Positions 1 through 10,300 are shown, numbered from the stretch's first letter. The stretch: 64,000 bases of DNA from Pararge aegeria (GCF_905163445.1 NC_053197.1:13454001-13518000), one strand, 5' to 3'. The notes: a model not told the origin generated them from the sequence alone. Numbers and translations are program-made.

Positions 1-587
1 AGGATCCATTGAACAACTGCATTCTGTTTATTAAAAGCTTACGGTTCGAGTTTTTAATTTTGTTTAGTACAAGGAAAATAAAAAACGTTTCTATATAAGT
101 ATTCATTTCAATAGGAAACGGAAGAACAACAAAAAAAAAACTTTACAGAAGTATTAACCCTTGGGAAAAGCAATTGTTGGACTATACTATATTATTTGTG
201 TTAAACATTAAACTTATTCATTACTATTACAATATTTTTTAGTTTTAGGCATAGAAAACCTTTTTTGACAGAGCTCTGTAACTAACCCAAAGGTTTCTTA
301 ATTTTTCAAATAATACTGGCACAGAGGTTAATATCATCAAGAGGCTAAAAGACCCCAACCTTGTTATCCCATAATAACTGAAGACGTTTAGAGCGTAAGA
401 AGCAACGAGTTCACAAGACCAGATTTTCCTTAAATTGCATAAAAATAGATCCTAGATAACCTATTATCATCATGTATCTTTCCACTCATCATTCAATACA
501 TCATAGCATATTCAACTAACTTGATCTCCTTACATAACATACTCCTACCTACCTACTTGATTACCTTGCATTCATATCTCCATTTAA
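1..587. other. AT-rich sequence without recognised features
   Basis: I see no open coding frame, tRNA or known repeat here. The stretch ends where the SINE-A copy begins. Confidence 0.5.
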
Positions 588-850
588 CGGCCGACTGGCG
601 CAGTGGGCAGCGAACCTGCTTTCTGAGTCGTGGCCGTGGGTTCGATTCCCACATCTGGAAAATGTTTGTGTGATGAACATTAATGTTTTTCAGTGTCTGG
701 GTGTTTATCTGTATATTATTATAAGTAATTCTGTGTATTATATTCATAGAAATATTCATCAGTCATCTTAGTACCCATGAAACAAGCTACGCTTACTTTG
801 GGGCTAGATGGCGATGTGTGTATGGTCGTAGTAGTAATAGTAGTAGTAAT
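588..850 (+). mobile_element. SINE-A copy, near full length
   Basis: A tRNA-derived SINE. The head carries an A-box-like TGGCGCAGTGG and a B-box GGTTCGATTCC, the two internal RNA polymerase III promoter elements. The body runs through the conserved 'ctttggggctagatggcgat' segment shared by all SINE-A copies in the window. The tail is a TAG/AGT trinucleotide run instead of the usual TTTA repeat. It has no coding capacity; peptides read through it are artefacts. Confidence 0.9.
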
Positions 851-854
851 AAAT

Positions 855-1118
855 TTCTTCAATCCTTTTACTCCACACCAAACAGATCTTCGGCAATGTA
901 CCCTCTACGCATGTTTCGCTCCGAAACCGGAGCATACACATGAGATGTTGACTTTACAATGAATAATTGTTAAGAAATTCTTTACAATTATTCATTGCAA
1001 AGTCAACATCTTGAGGAGTAAGGATTGAAGAAATCATAAATACAGATTTTCCTGATTAATTAAGCTTAAATTTCATAATATATCATGGAATTCCGCAAAG
1101 TAACGCCTGCTTCTATCC
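855..1118. repeat. R-2530 repeat, inverted duplication
   Basis: Two copies of the same dispersed repeat lie head to head. The first (855-974) reads '+' and the second (975-1118) is its reverse complement with an internal deletion. The centre forms a hairpin with 28-bp arms at 943-970 and 984-1011 and one mismatch. Other single copies lie near 2525, 43063 and 63265. I cannot assign the family to a known transposon class. Confidence 0.7.
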
Positions 1119-1917
1119 AATATTCGAAAAGTATGAATATTATAAAAGGGGCATGGTTAATAAAACCGCGATCCTAACTTGACTTCTAACTTAGCGCCCT
1201 TGCATCTTTTAACAACTCTCTAGGTACTTTGTAGACGAGTTATGTCTCATTCGTTCCCATAAAGAGAAGAACTCTAAGTAATAACAAGTAGAAAACTTTA
1301 AAACCGCATCAAGCCGTAAGAATATCTTAATTTCCCCTTTAAAGCAGGTAAGGAAAGAGGGGCCTAGAAACTTTGCCCCCTCACAACCTGCTAACATTAA
1401 TTGCACTGCAACTAACATTGCAAGTTGCAACAAACTTCAAGTTGCAACCGAGTTTATTGCGTATTTGCTGCAAGTTGGATGTTTAAGTTTATTTTAACTG
1501 TTCACGATTAAATGCTTTATGGGTTCTCGGGTTACTTGAATTTTAATACGTACCTACTCTACAAAACAAAACGAACGAGATAACTTTTTTTTTGTTAAAG
1601 TAGCTTAAAGCAGGTAATGAGGTTTGTTTTAGGGTTGCCTTTTTTAGTAGCTCTGTCACCGTTTTATTAGCACTCGGTTATCCTTATACTAGCTGTCTGT
1701 TACCCTTTTTCTAGCCCTCTGATACCAACTTATCCGCATTTCATGTTTGGTGTTAAGTAATCTCAGTAACCTTATTCCGCTTGTCAGGATACAAACTACG
1801 TCTCTAGTATATACTATCGGTATATACTATCGGTCAATGTAAGTTACAAGCTTACAAACAAATATTATGTAAAACTAAAACATAAAATAGAATATCGATA
1901 CTAAAATGAAAATGTTT
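1119..1917. other. No recognised features
   Basis: AT-rich sequence. There are small local duplications ('tatactatcggt' twice near 1808-1832 and 'caagttgcaac' twice near 1421-1448), but nothing that resembles a gene or a known element. Confidence 0.45.
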
Positions 1918-2075
1918 TTATTATTTTCGAAATTCAAAATTCATATATTTTAAGTGGACCTAGATTATAAGCGCTTTTGAAACGTCAAGTCAGTCTGTTT
2001 GCAATGACTCTACCACAGATTCTACCAAGAATAGTTGTTAATAAATTCAGCAGATTGCTCTTTTAACCAATATAA
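1918..2075 (-). mobile_element. LINE-B 3' end fragment
   Basis: Contains the segments 'gcttttgaaacgtcaag' and 'actctaccac', shared with copies at 20010-20103/20586-20745, 2801-2842 and 54000-54060. In Lepidoptera these belong to 3' untranslated ends of CR1-like non-LTR retrotransposons. The element is inserted in minus orientation, and only the 3' end is present. Confidence 0.6.
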
Positions 2076-2524
2076 CACCTAATTCAGAATATAATTTTAA
2101 ATGAAATAAATATTCAGTTGTTTGTTGCATGGCATGACGGCATAAGAGCGCGTTATATTATTTTCCATGGCATTACAGTTGATTTTATTGCAATAGATGC
2201 TTTAAACAATATTATAATAGTAAAATTATAAGACACTTTCTCGTGCAACTACTTTATAAATATATAATTTCAATTTGCAAAAGCTAGCATTATATGCATA
2301 CATACACAAAAAAAACATTACTTCAGTGCGGAGCGGTTAATAAAATAGTTAAACGTTGCTTTTATTGAGTAACAAGTGATACGTGCATCCAATTCGATCG
2401 TACTATCTATATACAGCACGTGTCCTATAAAACATTCAACACGTGTTTTTAATTCTATATTATAGGAATTTTACTCTGCTACCATACGTTTGTGTGTGTG
2501 AAGGATTAACTTAAAATTGGTTGA
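2076..2524. other. No recognised features
   Basis: AT-rich sequence with no supported gene and no match to other repeats in the window. Confidence 0.45.
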
Positions 2525-2672
2525 ATAGTAGCAGGCGTTACTTTGCGGAAATCCATGATAATATAAATCCATAATATCATGAAAAATTGCTATGTTCCGC
2601 GATAAGCAGGATAATCTGTATGGTGTAGTTTATAATTTCTTCAATCCTTAGCATGGAGTGTAGAAGGTTTGG
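2525..2672. repeat. R-2530 repeat, single copy
   Basis: Begins with 'gcaggcgttactttgcgg' and continues to 'tataatttcttcaatcctt', matching the copies at 43063 and, in reverse, at 975-1118 and 63265. It ends before the segment that follows in the longer 43063 copy. Confidence 0.65.
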
Positions 2673-2699
2673 CTTATTTTCATGATATAACTTAAAAAG

Positions 2700-2756
2700 A
2701 GACGGCCGATTGGCGCAGTGGGCAGGGACCCTGCTCTCTGAGCCAAATGCTGCAAA
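2700..2756 (+). mobile_element. SINE-A head fragment
   Basis: Only the 5' tRNA-like head is present: the A-box region and 'ccctgctctctgagcc'. The sequence then diverges before the B box. An independent SINE-A copy starts about 90 bp downstream. Confidence 0.7.
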
Positions 2757-2800
2757 TAACATAGCTTTTGCTTACTCTCAATGAACCGGTGGTAGAGACA

Positions 2801-2842
2801 CTTAAAACAGACGTAGGTTGACGTTTCAAAAGTGCTTATATT
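2801..2842 (+). mobile_element. LINE-B 3' end fragment
   Basis: Reverse complement of the 'gcttttgaaacgtcaa' segment of LINE-B. It is cut off by the start of the SINE-A copy at 2843, which suggests that the SINE inserted into it or next to it. Confidence 0.5.
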
Positions 2843-3087
2843 GACGGCCGATTGACGCAGTTTGCAGCGACCCTGCTTTCTGAGTCCAAGGCCGTGGGTT
2901 CGATTCCCACCACTGGGAAATGTTTGTGTGATGAACTTGAATGTCTCTCAATATCTGTGTGTTTATCTGTATATTATAAGTGTTTACGTGTATTATTCAT
3001 AAAAATATTCATCATTCATATTAGTACGCATAACACAAGCTTACTTTGGGGCTAGATGGCTTTGTGACGTAGTATTTATTATTTATA
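2843..3087 (+). mobile_element. SINE-A copy
   Basis: Full tRNA-like head (A box with a G-to-A change, B box GGTTCGATTCC), conserved body and an attenuated tail (attatttat). The 3' part is diverged ('gatggctttgtgacg'). Confidence 0.88.
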
Positions 3088-3168
3088 GGAAAACGAACGG
3101 TTCCCACGGGATTTGCATATAATCGTAATAAACGCGGGCGGAGAACGCGTGGAACAGCTAGTAAGTTT
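3086..3168 (-). mobile_element. RTE LINE 3' fragment
   Basis: Carries 'ggttcccacgggattt' and 'acgcgggcggag', ending in 'cagctagtaa'. This is the reverse complement of the common lepidopteran RTE 3' region ('ttactagctg...ccgcg'). It directly abuts the SINE-A tail. Confidence 0.6.
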
Positions 3169-3473
3169 TGCTTTTAACACAAAAGTCGTATTTGAATCGT
3201 TCCAGTAACAGTCGTGAGTAAAGGGCTGTGCAATCAGTGTAATGCAAATGTTGGAGTGGACACTACTGGGCCCTAGACAGGATGTGATGTCGCGACCGCC
3301 GCCCTGCATTATTGATTCAACGGCTTTCTGCTCGGCATTGGCCTTGCTTACAATTAAATTGAAGGTCGCTGGGGCAAAAATAAACTAATCCTCAAACCAT
3401 AGACTATACTATAAGATATTCAAAAGTTCTTCCTTTCCAGAAGGTTAACTCTTTAAGCAATTTCGAAATGTCT
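3169..3473. other. Unassigned sequence
   Basis: Somewhat higher GC around 3270-3340 than its surroundings. A 76-codon minus-strand frame (3079-3309) overlaps the RTE fragment, resembles nothing I recognise and is probably chance. Confidence 0.4.
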
Positions 3474-4055
3474 GTCAAAGTCAAAAATATCTTTATTCAA
3501 GTAGGCCAATAGGTGGCACTTTTGATTCGTGCATGAGAATTACACGGTAGTGAGATGATGGCGATAACCATATTCGTAAACTTAAAGCTAAAGCTACGAG
3601 GTTTCCAAACGCGTCCTGGTCTAAGAAGAAGCCCACAACAAACTTAGCCGGGTGTTTTTTTTGTTATCACCATCGCACAATGACATTTTAAATTATTAGA
3701 AAAGCACCCTGGTTAGAGCAATAATTAACACCCAAGATTTTTTATCGTTTACGTAGTCCTTTATACTATAATAGGACTTTTCTATAAGCTTACGTTTAAT
3801 ACAAACTTTGAACTTTTTAAGAGACATCTCCAAGATGTCAATGGGTAGTTTATTGTAGAATTGTATGCAATTTCTGTCAATGTCAGTTTGTAGTATCTCC
3901 ACCACTGGTTCGGATATTCTACTATATACTACCGAGGAGGAGTCTGCAAAAAACTCAGCCATTGTTCTTTTCAAATCAGCAATTTAAGATCCATATTACT
4001 ATTTTATGAGAGATGAGACCGGAGCCCACCGACCTTGTCGTTAAAAAATTAATTA
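3474..4055 (-). mobile_element. CR1/Zenon-like LINE 3' end
   Basis: A 5'-truncated non-LTR retrotransposon on the minus strand. The 3' terminus is at the left ('atctttattcaagtaggcc' on the plus strand, preceded by short CAAAGT-type repeats, as in CR1 elements). The ORF C-terminus lies at 3700-3870. Beyond about 3890 it continues into LINE-B-type sequence (accactggttcgg, aaactcagcc, gagatgagaccggag). Related copies are at 14000-14490, 38556-39060 and 43640-43990. Confidence 0.75.
3696..3974 (-). pseudogene. CR1-like LINE ORF C-terminus, stop lost
   Basis: A 92-codon open frame. Residues from about 36 onward (NCIQFYNKLPIDILEMSLKK, then KLIEKSYYSIKDYV) match, apart from one Ser/Ala difference, the frame at 38817-39008. 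In the other copies the stop follows KKAWV. Here that codon is altered and translation continues 10 codons. The 'FYNKLP...YYSI.DY' pattern is characteristic of the C-terminal end of reverse-transcriptase polyproteins of arthropod CR1/jockey-type LINEs. No catalytic RT motif is present, so this is a dead fragment. Confidence 0.7.
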
Positions 4056-4779
4056 ATAAAACAATAACTTAGCTGTTAGAAATGTGTTTTAATTTAACGC
4101 GTTGTTATAATATAAAATATCCTATGTCCTCTAGGTTTCATGATATCCTACACATAGGTAACGAAGACTATATTTCTTAATGCTTCGTTAATTTTTCCCA
4201 GATGCATTTCAGTATTGAAAATAGTATTATATGTCCATCTCCAGGATGCAAGGTATATACGTAGCAAAATTCAATCGTTGCAGATGTTACTGAACATAAT
4301 TGGCAAACAAACAAGCTTTTATCCTTTTATCACTGGCACCCGATATTATATTACATGGAAAACTCCTTGCAAAGTCGTCCTCTTATTAAACTGGAAAAAG
4401 TTTCATCTGCTTAGAGTGAAATTGAGTGTCGCGTGGCGCTGGATCCAATAATGAACAAAACTACAATAGAATGCTTCGAAACCGTGATGGGCTACAATCT
4501 AATAACAGTCGTTCGCAATTTAGTTCGTTTAAAATTTTGTGTTTTTATTTTCTGTAATTCCAAACCGGAAGACAGCTTTACAAAGAGTTTTCTTAGCTAT
4601 CTTGTGGGTACTCCTTCCTAACTCTGAAGTCCTGTCCCTATTTACCCAACTGCGAAAGAAGGAGGTTTATGTTTTTCTAGTATATGTATTTATATTGCTT
4701 TGGAACGCCCTTGGCTTGTCGTATTTATGTGAGTGGTGTCAATAGATTTGATAGATTTAATACTTTATTTTTGGATTTT
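4056..4779. other. No recognised features
   Basis: Several overlapping plus-strand frames of 60-80 codons occur between 4215 and 4881. They have no recognisable domains and look like chance frames in AT-rich sequence. Confidence 0.4.
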
Positions 4780-4781
4780 AA

Positions 4782-4926
4782 TAATCTTAGTCACAGTGTT
4801 CACAAACAAAGTCGGAGGCATCTGCTCAATCCAAGATTTTGTTGCTCTTTCTATATCACCAACCAATTCATGAAATGTTAGCGTGTTATGCCTCCGACAG
4901 CTATTGTGAACTTTATTAACTAAGAT
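4782..4926. mobile_element. Short inverted-repeat element (MITE candidate)
   Basis: About 145 bp with imperfect 38-bp terminal inverted repeats. The left arm begins TAATCTTAGT and contains GTTCACAA and GTCGGAGGC. The right arm is its reverse complement with several mismatches. I did not find a clear target duplication. The element ends right beside a SINE-B copy. Confidence 0.5.
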
Positions 4927-4931
4927 TATGC

Positions 4932-5200
4932 GACGACCTCCTTAGCGCAGCGGTGACCGCTGTGGATTCAAGTGGGAGATCCCGGGTTCAATTCCCGGCA
5001 GGGAAAATATGGAAATTTATAATTTGTAAATTTTCTCTGGTCTGGTCTGGTAGGAAGCTTGTCCCGTGGCTAGTTACCACTCTACCGATAAAGACGTGCC
5101 GCTAAGCGACAATACGATGTTGCTTGGAAATCGATTAGGGCTTTAACATAACCGCCATACCCCTAACATGTTAGCCAGTTATCATTACTTCAATGAATTT
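4932..5200 (+). mobile_element. SINE-B copy
   Basis: tRNA-derived head with A box TAGCGCAGCGG and B box GGTTCAATTCC. The body contains 'tggctagttaccac', 'accgataaagacgtgccgc' and 'atgttagccag', shared with the copies at 37752 and 54370. The 3' segment shared with the 56.4-kb LINE is missing or badly decayed here. Confidence 0.8.
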
Positions 5201-5243
5201 AAAAGTGATGGCAGATATTAGTTTTTTTTTTTTCTTTTTATTA

Positions 5244-5251
5244 ACTATAAT
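5244..5251. repeat. Target site duplication of hAT-2, left
   Basis: ACTATAAT, repeated exactly at 6775-6782 on the far side of the element. The 8-bp length is typical of hAT transposition. Confidence 0.8.
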
Positions 5252-5289
5252 TAGTGTTGCCCAAATGCAAGAACAAGACGAGACTTAGC

Positions 5290-5402
5290 CAGTCTTGGTC
5301 TTGGTCTTGCGCCAATACACCTGGTCTTGGTCTTGGTCTTGGTCTTGCGCTCCCAGTCTTGGTCTTGGTCTTGGTCTTGCAGCAAGAGTCTTGCAAGTCT
5401 TG
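5290..5402 (+). repeat. GGTCTT hexamer array, left end of hAT-2
   Basis: Clusters of CTTGGTCTTGGTCTTG-type repeats separated by short spacers (cgccaataca, cgctccca). The opposite end of the same element carries the equivalent array at 6600-6755. Confidence 0.85.
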
Positions 5403-5868
5403 CAATTACCTATTAGTCTATTACTATTTATTAAAGTTTACTTTAAATCTTAGAAAAACGTATTAGAATTGGAACATTGTGAGCTTGAATTAACATAGCC
5501 ATAGTAAAGATCAAGCAGATTAATAAATAACTGAAGATTTGATAAGAAATTCGAAAAATCAACTGACCTATATGTCGTTTTCCATGGAAGTAACTGTTTC
5601 TTAATAAACATTTATGATTTATAAGCTTACATTTGCTAAAACATGTAAAAAAACAAATTAATTACAATAACTTGACTGTATTTTAAAGAACAATACTTAT
5701 CTGTCTAGAAAGAGATTGAACCCTCAACTTATAAGAAATTTAATAAAAGAGTTTTACGATTTATCATTTATTTGAATAAAGCTGAAGAGTTCGTTTGTAT
5801 GTTTGATGACAGAAGTTTTAAAATAAATAAATAAATCCTGAACGTCACTATACCTCCAAAGTTACTAT

Positions 5869-5905
5869 TCCTCGTGGACGAAGTCGCGGGCACAGCTAGT
5901 AAATA
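5869..5905 (-). mobile_element. RTE fragment inside hAT-2
   Basis: 'cctcgtggacgaagtcgcgg' followed by 'cacagctagta' is the reverse complement of the RTE 3' signature. It is too short to show when it arrived relative to the host element. Confidence 0.55.
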
Positions 5906-6599
5906 CTTACTCTCATCATCTCTCTCAGAGATATTCGAACACTTTTTTGCTATTTTTTCTTGTAAAAACTTAAGAAATATAATGACTAAATGTACAATAA
6001 TAGTACCTAAGTAATTAGTTTAAAACCATATAAGTAATCAATATTATAATTACTTACTAGAATGAATTATTATGACATCTACTACCTATCCTCACCATTT
6101 TATCCTAATCATAATACTACTTGCGTGATCAGTATAATGTATTCATTTTCATTCTAAGCACTCTGAAACTTATTTATTCTTTGGAACACCTGTAGGTACT
6201 CTTAAAATTCGAAATTATTTTGCATGAATAGTGTCAAATGTTATGATTTCGGCGCGGCGGCAACGATTGTTTTAGATTTCAAAAGAAGCCGCCGGCGCGT
6301 GTATCATAACCATGTACTTCCGAAAAGCGGCAAATTTCTTTGAGAAGTAAGTACAAAACCTTTGATGCCGCATTATCAAAGTGCCGATGGTTAAAACATA
6401 ACTATGCATGCACTCAGTTTGATTTTAATAGATATTTTTTTATTCGCTATGTTTATGGTATTAGTCGTAATGCGCATAGGTCCAGTTTTTCATATTCTTT
6501 GATATAGTTTTTTGCGTCTCATAGAATTCCTAAGCGTACCTACCTACCTATACACCGAACTGTTACACCTAACTACTCCGTGAAATAGCGCTAAGTCCT

Positions 6600-6755
6600 A
6601 GCTGCAAGACGCAAGAGTCTTGCAGGCTATGTCTTGTTCTTGCTCAAGTCTTGCACGGTCAGTCTTGGTCTTGGTCTTGCTAAAAATACGCGGTCTTGTT
6701 CTTGGTCTTGGTCTTGCAAAAACGCAAGAACAAGACCAAGACTGCAAGACCAAGA
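6600..6755. repeat. GGTCTT/AAGACC array, right end of hAT-2
   Basis: Runs of GTCTTGGTCTTGGTCTTG and, nearest the terminus, their reverse complement (caagaccaagactgc). The array mirrors the left end and switches orientation at about 6716-6724. Confidence 0.85.
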
Positions 6756-6774
6756 CTGAATTTGGGCAACACTA

Positions 6775-6782
6775 ACTATAAT
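6775..6782. repeat. Target site duplication of hAT-2, right
   Basis: ACTATAAT, identical to 5244-5251. Confidence 0.8.
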
Positions 6783-7019
6783 GGTTGCTTGTTATGCAAG
6801 CATCGTACAATGAAGGTCGCAAGGCACTTGTTCCGTAAACAATCTAGACCTCAACGGAAAGCTTTAAAACCGTAATGAGTCAGCTATTATTACCTGCTAG
6901 AAGTTATTTGTAAGTTTGGCTGTTCAAATATTTCTGTTTCCTATATAATGTGTTTATATTTCGCTATTTGAATGTAGGTTTTTAATAATTTTACACCACC
7001 TGTCCGCTCTCTCATCTTG
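6783..7019. other. Old dispersed repeat, weakly conserved
   Basis: 6815-6885 resembles 7795-7870 (aaggtc...cttgttc...caaagctttgaagccgt). Both stretches are diverged and unassigned. Confidence 0.35.
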
Positions 7020-7165
7020 TCCCAATCCAAAGGTTGCCTGGCAGAGATCGCTACTAAGCGATAAGGCCGCCTTTTGTATTCTACTTCTGTCTTTGTATTT
7101 ATTGTTCTATTATTTTCCTAACTTCATGGTGGTGTACAAATAAAGAGTTACATAATCATTTATAA
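7020..7165 (+). mobile_element. LINE-E 3' tail
   Basis: 'gcctggcagagatcgctact' followed by 'aagcgataaggccgcctttt' and a T-rich stretch ending 'aataaagagtt'. This is the 3' untranslated end of a non-LTR retrotransposon seen in the other orientation near 15080, 25840, 30755 and 45640. Confidence 0.6.
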
Positions 7166-7176
7166 TTTATTAAATA

Positions 7177-7427
7177 ATTTATATACTACGACAATGCACA
7201 CATCGCCAACTAGCCCCAAAGTAAGCGTAGCTTGTGTAATGGGTACTGAGATGACTGATGAATATTTTTATGAATAATATACATAAATATTTATAATATA
7301 CATATAAACACCTAGCCACTGAAAAACATTCATGTTCATCACACAAACATTTTCCAGTTGTGGGAATCGAGCCCACGGCCTTTGACTCAGAAAGCAGGGT
7401 CGCTGCAGACTGCGCCAATCGGCCGTC
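7177..7427 (-). mobile_element. SINE-A copy, near full length
   Basis: Reads from tail (tatactacgacaatgcacac) to tRNA-like head (gcgccaatcggccgtc) in minus orientation. The B box is present as ggaatcgagcc on the plus strand, with one change from consensus. Confidence 0.9.
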
Positions 7428-7431
7428 CAAT

Positions 7432-7726
7432 AATAATAATAATAAGTCGTTTCAGTCAATGGTCTTCTCGCGAAAAGCTTCGACCAACATCTTAAGAAGC
7501 TGTCGCTTGGTTGTTGGATCAAGGGTCGGATGCAGAAGGCAGTAGTCCTTGAAACGGCGCGTATTGTGAGGAGATTCCTCACTCTGGAGCCCTGACCGCC
7601 GATCGCTTGGGCATTCAGAAGCCCCGCGAGCGGAGGGTGGTTTTTTTTCTTATTAATTTTTGTGTTTTTTGTTTTTGTAAGCATTGTTAAGAATTTAAAA
7701 AAAAAATGAAAGAATAATAATAATAA
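7432..7726 (+). mobile_element. LINE 3' fragment with ORF C-terminus
   Basis: Holds a reverse-transcriptase ORF C-terminus (separate entry) followed by a GC-rich 3' UTR (cgatcgcttgggcattcaga), T- and A-rich stretches and a terminal (AAT)n tail. A second (AAT)n run at 7430-7443 precedes it, next to the SINE-A head. Confidence 0.65.
7500..7595 (+). pseudogene. LINE reverse-transcriptase C-terminal remnant
   Basis: Thirty-one open codons ending LETARIVRRFLTLEP and a TGA. I recognise this as the C-terminal signature of a lepidopteran non-LTR retrotransposon polyprotein ('..VLETARIVRRFL.LEP'). The fragment is short, has no start codon, and the upstream sequence is closed in this frame. The clade is uncertain. 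Confidence 0.6.
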
Positions 7727-7899
7727 TGTAACCTAAATCACTTCTTACAAGTCTTCTCGCTATTTAACTAACAAAGGTCAGACCGCTTACAACGAAAATA
7801 AAGGTCACTAGACGCTTGTTCTAAAAATAAACCAGAGTTCGACGCAAAGCTTTGAAGCCGTGATAATTAATAAAAGGGGTTTAGGTTAGGTAGGGTAAG

Positions 7900-8056
7900 C
7901 GTTAGCGTTTATATGTATTTTCTAAGTATTTATGTAGATATAATTCATAAAAATATTCATCAGTCATCTTAGTATCCATAACACAGGCTACGCTTACTTT
8001 GAGGCTAGGTGGCGATGTGTGTATTGTTGTACTATATTTATTTATTTATTTATTAA
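7900..8056 (+). mobile_element. SINE-A 3' half (5'-truncated)
   Basis: Begins within the body ('tatatgtattttctaagtat') and runs through the conserved 'cttactttgaggctaggtgg' segment to a TTTA-repeat tail. The tRNA-like head is absent, as in the copies at 27319 and 55474. Confidence 0.8.
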
Positions 8057-8118
8057 CAGCTATTCGGGAATTTAAGTTTCAAAGTTCTCCATTCCATATT
8101 AGTTACTTATATCATTCC

Positions 8119-8275
8119 TTCGTTGGTCTAGTGATTAGCATGATGGATCACCCCGGTTTGATTCTGGGTTATGCTCAAAATGTATTGATGGTTTTTCTGC
8201 CACGAAACTCTCGAGTCTATGTTCGGTATTAGGAAATTGTGTCTATCCATACAATAAGCTACCGGTCAATGTTAT
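8119..8275 (+). mobile_element. SINE-D fragment (tRNA-like head)
   Basis: 'cgttggtctagtgattagca' resembles an A-box region and 'ggtttgattctgggtta' a decayed B box. A body without coding capacity follows. A related minus-strand copy lies at 53600-53771. Confidence 0.5.
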
Positions 8276-8514
8276 TCCAAGTCACACACAATTAAAGATT
8301 AAAACAATTGTCTTGACCCGTAAACCATAAGCCCATCAACTCTTAGTATCTTGTCTCTAAATTTTTTTTGCGTGAAATGAGTGTCCAAGTAACTAATGGA
8401 TGATTATATCGAAATCGGATATTCTTCATGTCATATGTTATACATAAATAATAAATAATAATGATTTAATTTTTTGTTTCATAGGTTAATTAGTCGGGAG
8501 CGTTCTTAGCTAAG

Positions 8515-8740
8515 TTCAAAGATTGTTCAAGATGGCCGCTGCCACAAAATGGTATATAACATATTTTTTCACAACGAACTCAATATTGTAAACTGTAAAT
8601 TTTTCACAACTTTATCAAATGAAAGGGCTTGACAAGTAGAATAACATGCAACACGACAAATTTCAAATACAAGATGGCGGCCACCACAAAATGGCGTTTT
8701 TTTTTCACAACTCCCTCAATATTGGTATCAAAATGTAAAT
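8515..8740 (+). repeat. Tandem repeat, ~143-bp period
   Basis: Two copies of a unit containing 'aagatggcggccaccacaaa' (8529 and 8672) and 'cacaactccctcaatattg'. The segment 'aaagggcttgac' recurs at 8622 and again at 9025, immediately after the SINE-A copy, so the SINE probably split a longer array. Confidence 0.6.
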
Positions 8741-9023
8741 ATAAATATAAATATAAATATACTACGACAATACACACATCGCCACCTAGCCCCAAAGTAA
8801 GCGTAGCTTGTGTTATGGGTACTAAGATGACTGATGAATATTTTTAATGAATTATACATACAATAATTATATATTACATAAATACTTAGAAAATACATAT
8901 AAACACCCAGACACTGAAAAACACTTAATGCTCATCACACAAACATTTTCCAGTTGTGGGAATCGAACCCACGGCCTTGGAATCAGAAAGCAGGGTCGCT
9001 GCCCACTGCGCCAGTCGGCCGTC
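8731..9023 (-). mobile_element. SINE-A copy, full length
   Basis: Complete minus-strand copy with tail (AAATAT)n at 8735-8760, conserved body and both Pol III boxes. The head ends at 9023 (ggccgtc). It interrupts the tandem array that resumes at 9024. Confidence 0.92.
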
Positions 9024-10165
9024 AAAGGGCTTGACTAGCAGAATAATGTACACAATATTGAATGTAGGGGTTTTTTAAGGTCTTTAAAAGTATCTCTCAA
9101 TGACTCTACAATACTATTGGTCCACCTCTCACTTCCAATCCATTCACAAATGAAGCAGACGTGCGTAGGCGAATGAATGGAAGGCGAACGACTCTGACGC
9201 ATGCTACAGATTTGCATAACGCGTAGACGGGTTCCTTGACCTAGTGGCTTAGTACCTGCGTCTAGCAAAACTATCTCGATTGAATTGCGCAAGCGCAGTT
9301 TATAAAGTTCATAAATAAATTCATGTTGTCTCTTTTTTCGATTAGGCGCATATCATATATCATTCGAAATTAATTTAGTATTATTCCAAATAATATAATA
9401 AATAAATAAAATAAAATAGCCTTTTTATTATCCTTAATATCTGGTTGACAAATAGTTTGGAGGAGTTTATATTTTACGTGACAAATTATTTTCTGTATTC
9501 AATTAATTGAATTATTGATTAATTTTTGTAATAAATTAACTCAGGAAAAAAATATACTTTAAGGTTCTCTCTCAGAGTAAAGACCTCCTCCAGATTTTAT
9601 GCAACTTCCTTTCTAAAATTTAAATAATATATTATGATATTATGATTATATTTAGAATTTTCAAATAAAAGTAACTGCGACAACCCTAACTAATTGTAAT
9701 GACTTTAAATCACATTAACACGTGTACGTGAGAGCGTATGAACGTATGTGTGAATTATTTATTTAAGCTTAATGTTCATTGTATAAAAGTGCACTCGTGT
9801 ACCAGTGATTCCTAATTCTATTTAACCTGGCCTCTACCAGTTTACAGTCACTGAGCGCTAAGTTTAACTAGTGTAAAGTTACATGCGATGGCATAGTAGG
9901 TCAGGACAAAAATGTCACGTTACTCGTTTCCTCTTTGACGCTTGACATTCAAACTGGAAAAGGTTGGAATGTGGATGTGGGTTCATGTTGGGGAATTGAG
10001 CAATGCTTCTGAATATTTCTGCTGAGAATTGACTTACTTAGGATAAGGCTTTTCGTTGACTTTATAAAGACAGTATTAATCAGTATGATTTAGGCCTGGT
10101 TTTTTGAACATCGTCCCAATATCATACTCGTACTGCTCTACACAGGCTTTGATCATTTACCCTAC
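9024..10165. other. No recognised features
   Basis: Apart from the 'aaagggcttgac' continuation of the tandem unit at 9024-9055 I see nothing assignable. An 85-codon minus-strand frame (9035-9292) has no recognisable domain. Confidence 0.4.
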
Positions 10166-10169
10166 TTTC

Positions 10170-10300
10170 ATTTACCCTACTTACGAGTACATTCACCGCC
10201 GGTGCATGTAAGTAGGAGGTCCCGGGTTGATATCCGACAGGGGTAATTTGGGAATTTATAGTTTCTGTACCACCATACCGACAAAGTCACGCCATTATAT
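10170..10300 (+). mobile_element. SINE-B fragment
   Basis: 'aggaggtcccgggttgatat' (decayed B box) then 'gggtaatttgggaatttata' and 'accaccataccgacaaagtc' match the middle of SINE-B. The A box and the 3' half are missing. Confidence 0.55.

Larger units (their letters stand above)
5252..6774. mobile_element. Non-autonomous hAT element (hAT-2), 1523 bp
   Basis: Complete DNA element bounded by a 15-bp perfect terminal inverted repeat (TAGTGTTGCCCAAAT at the left, its reverse complement at 6760-6774) and perfect 8-bp target duplications. Both subterminal regions are built of GGTCTT hexamers read toward opposite ends. The interior has no transposase reading frame. It contains an RTE scrap (5869-5905) and a GC-rich imperfect inverted repeat around 6239-6311. 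Assignment to hAT rests on TSD length and TIR style. Mobility would require a transposase supplied from elsewhere. Confidence 0.85.

Noticed and set aside
588..660. tRNA gene
   Set aside because: A- and B-box matches are present, but there is no cloverleaf with aminoacyl and anticodon stems, and the sequence continues into the SINE-A body. The same applies to the other SINE heads.
7268..7684. 138-codon minus-strand reading frame
   Set aside because: It crosses from a LINE fragment (antisense) into a SINE-A copy, so it is chimeric.
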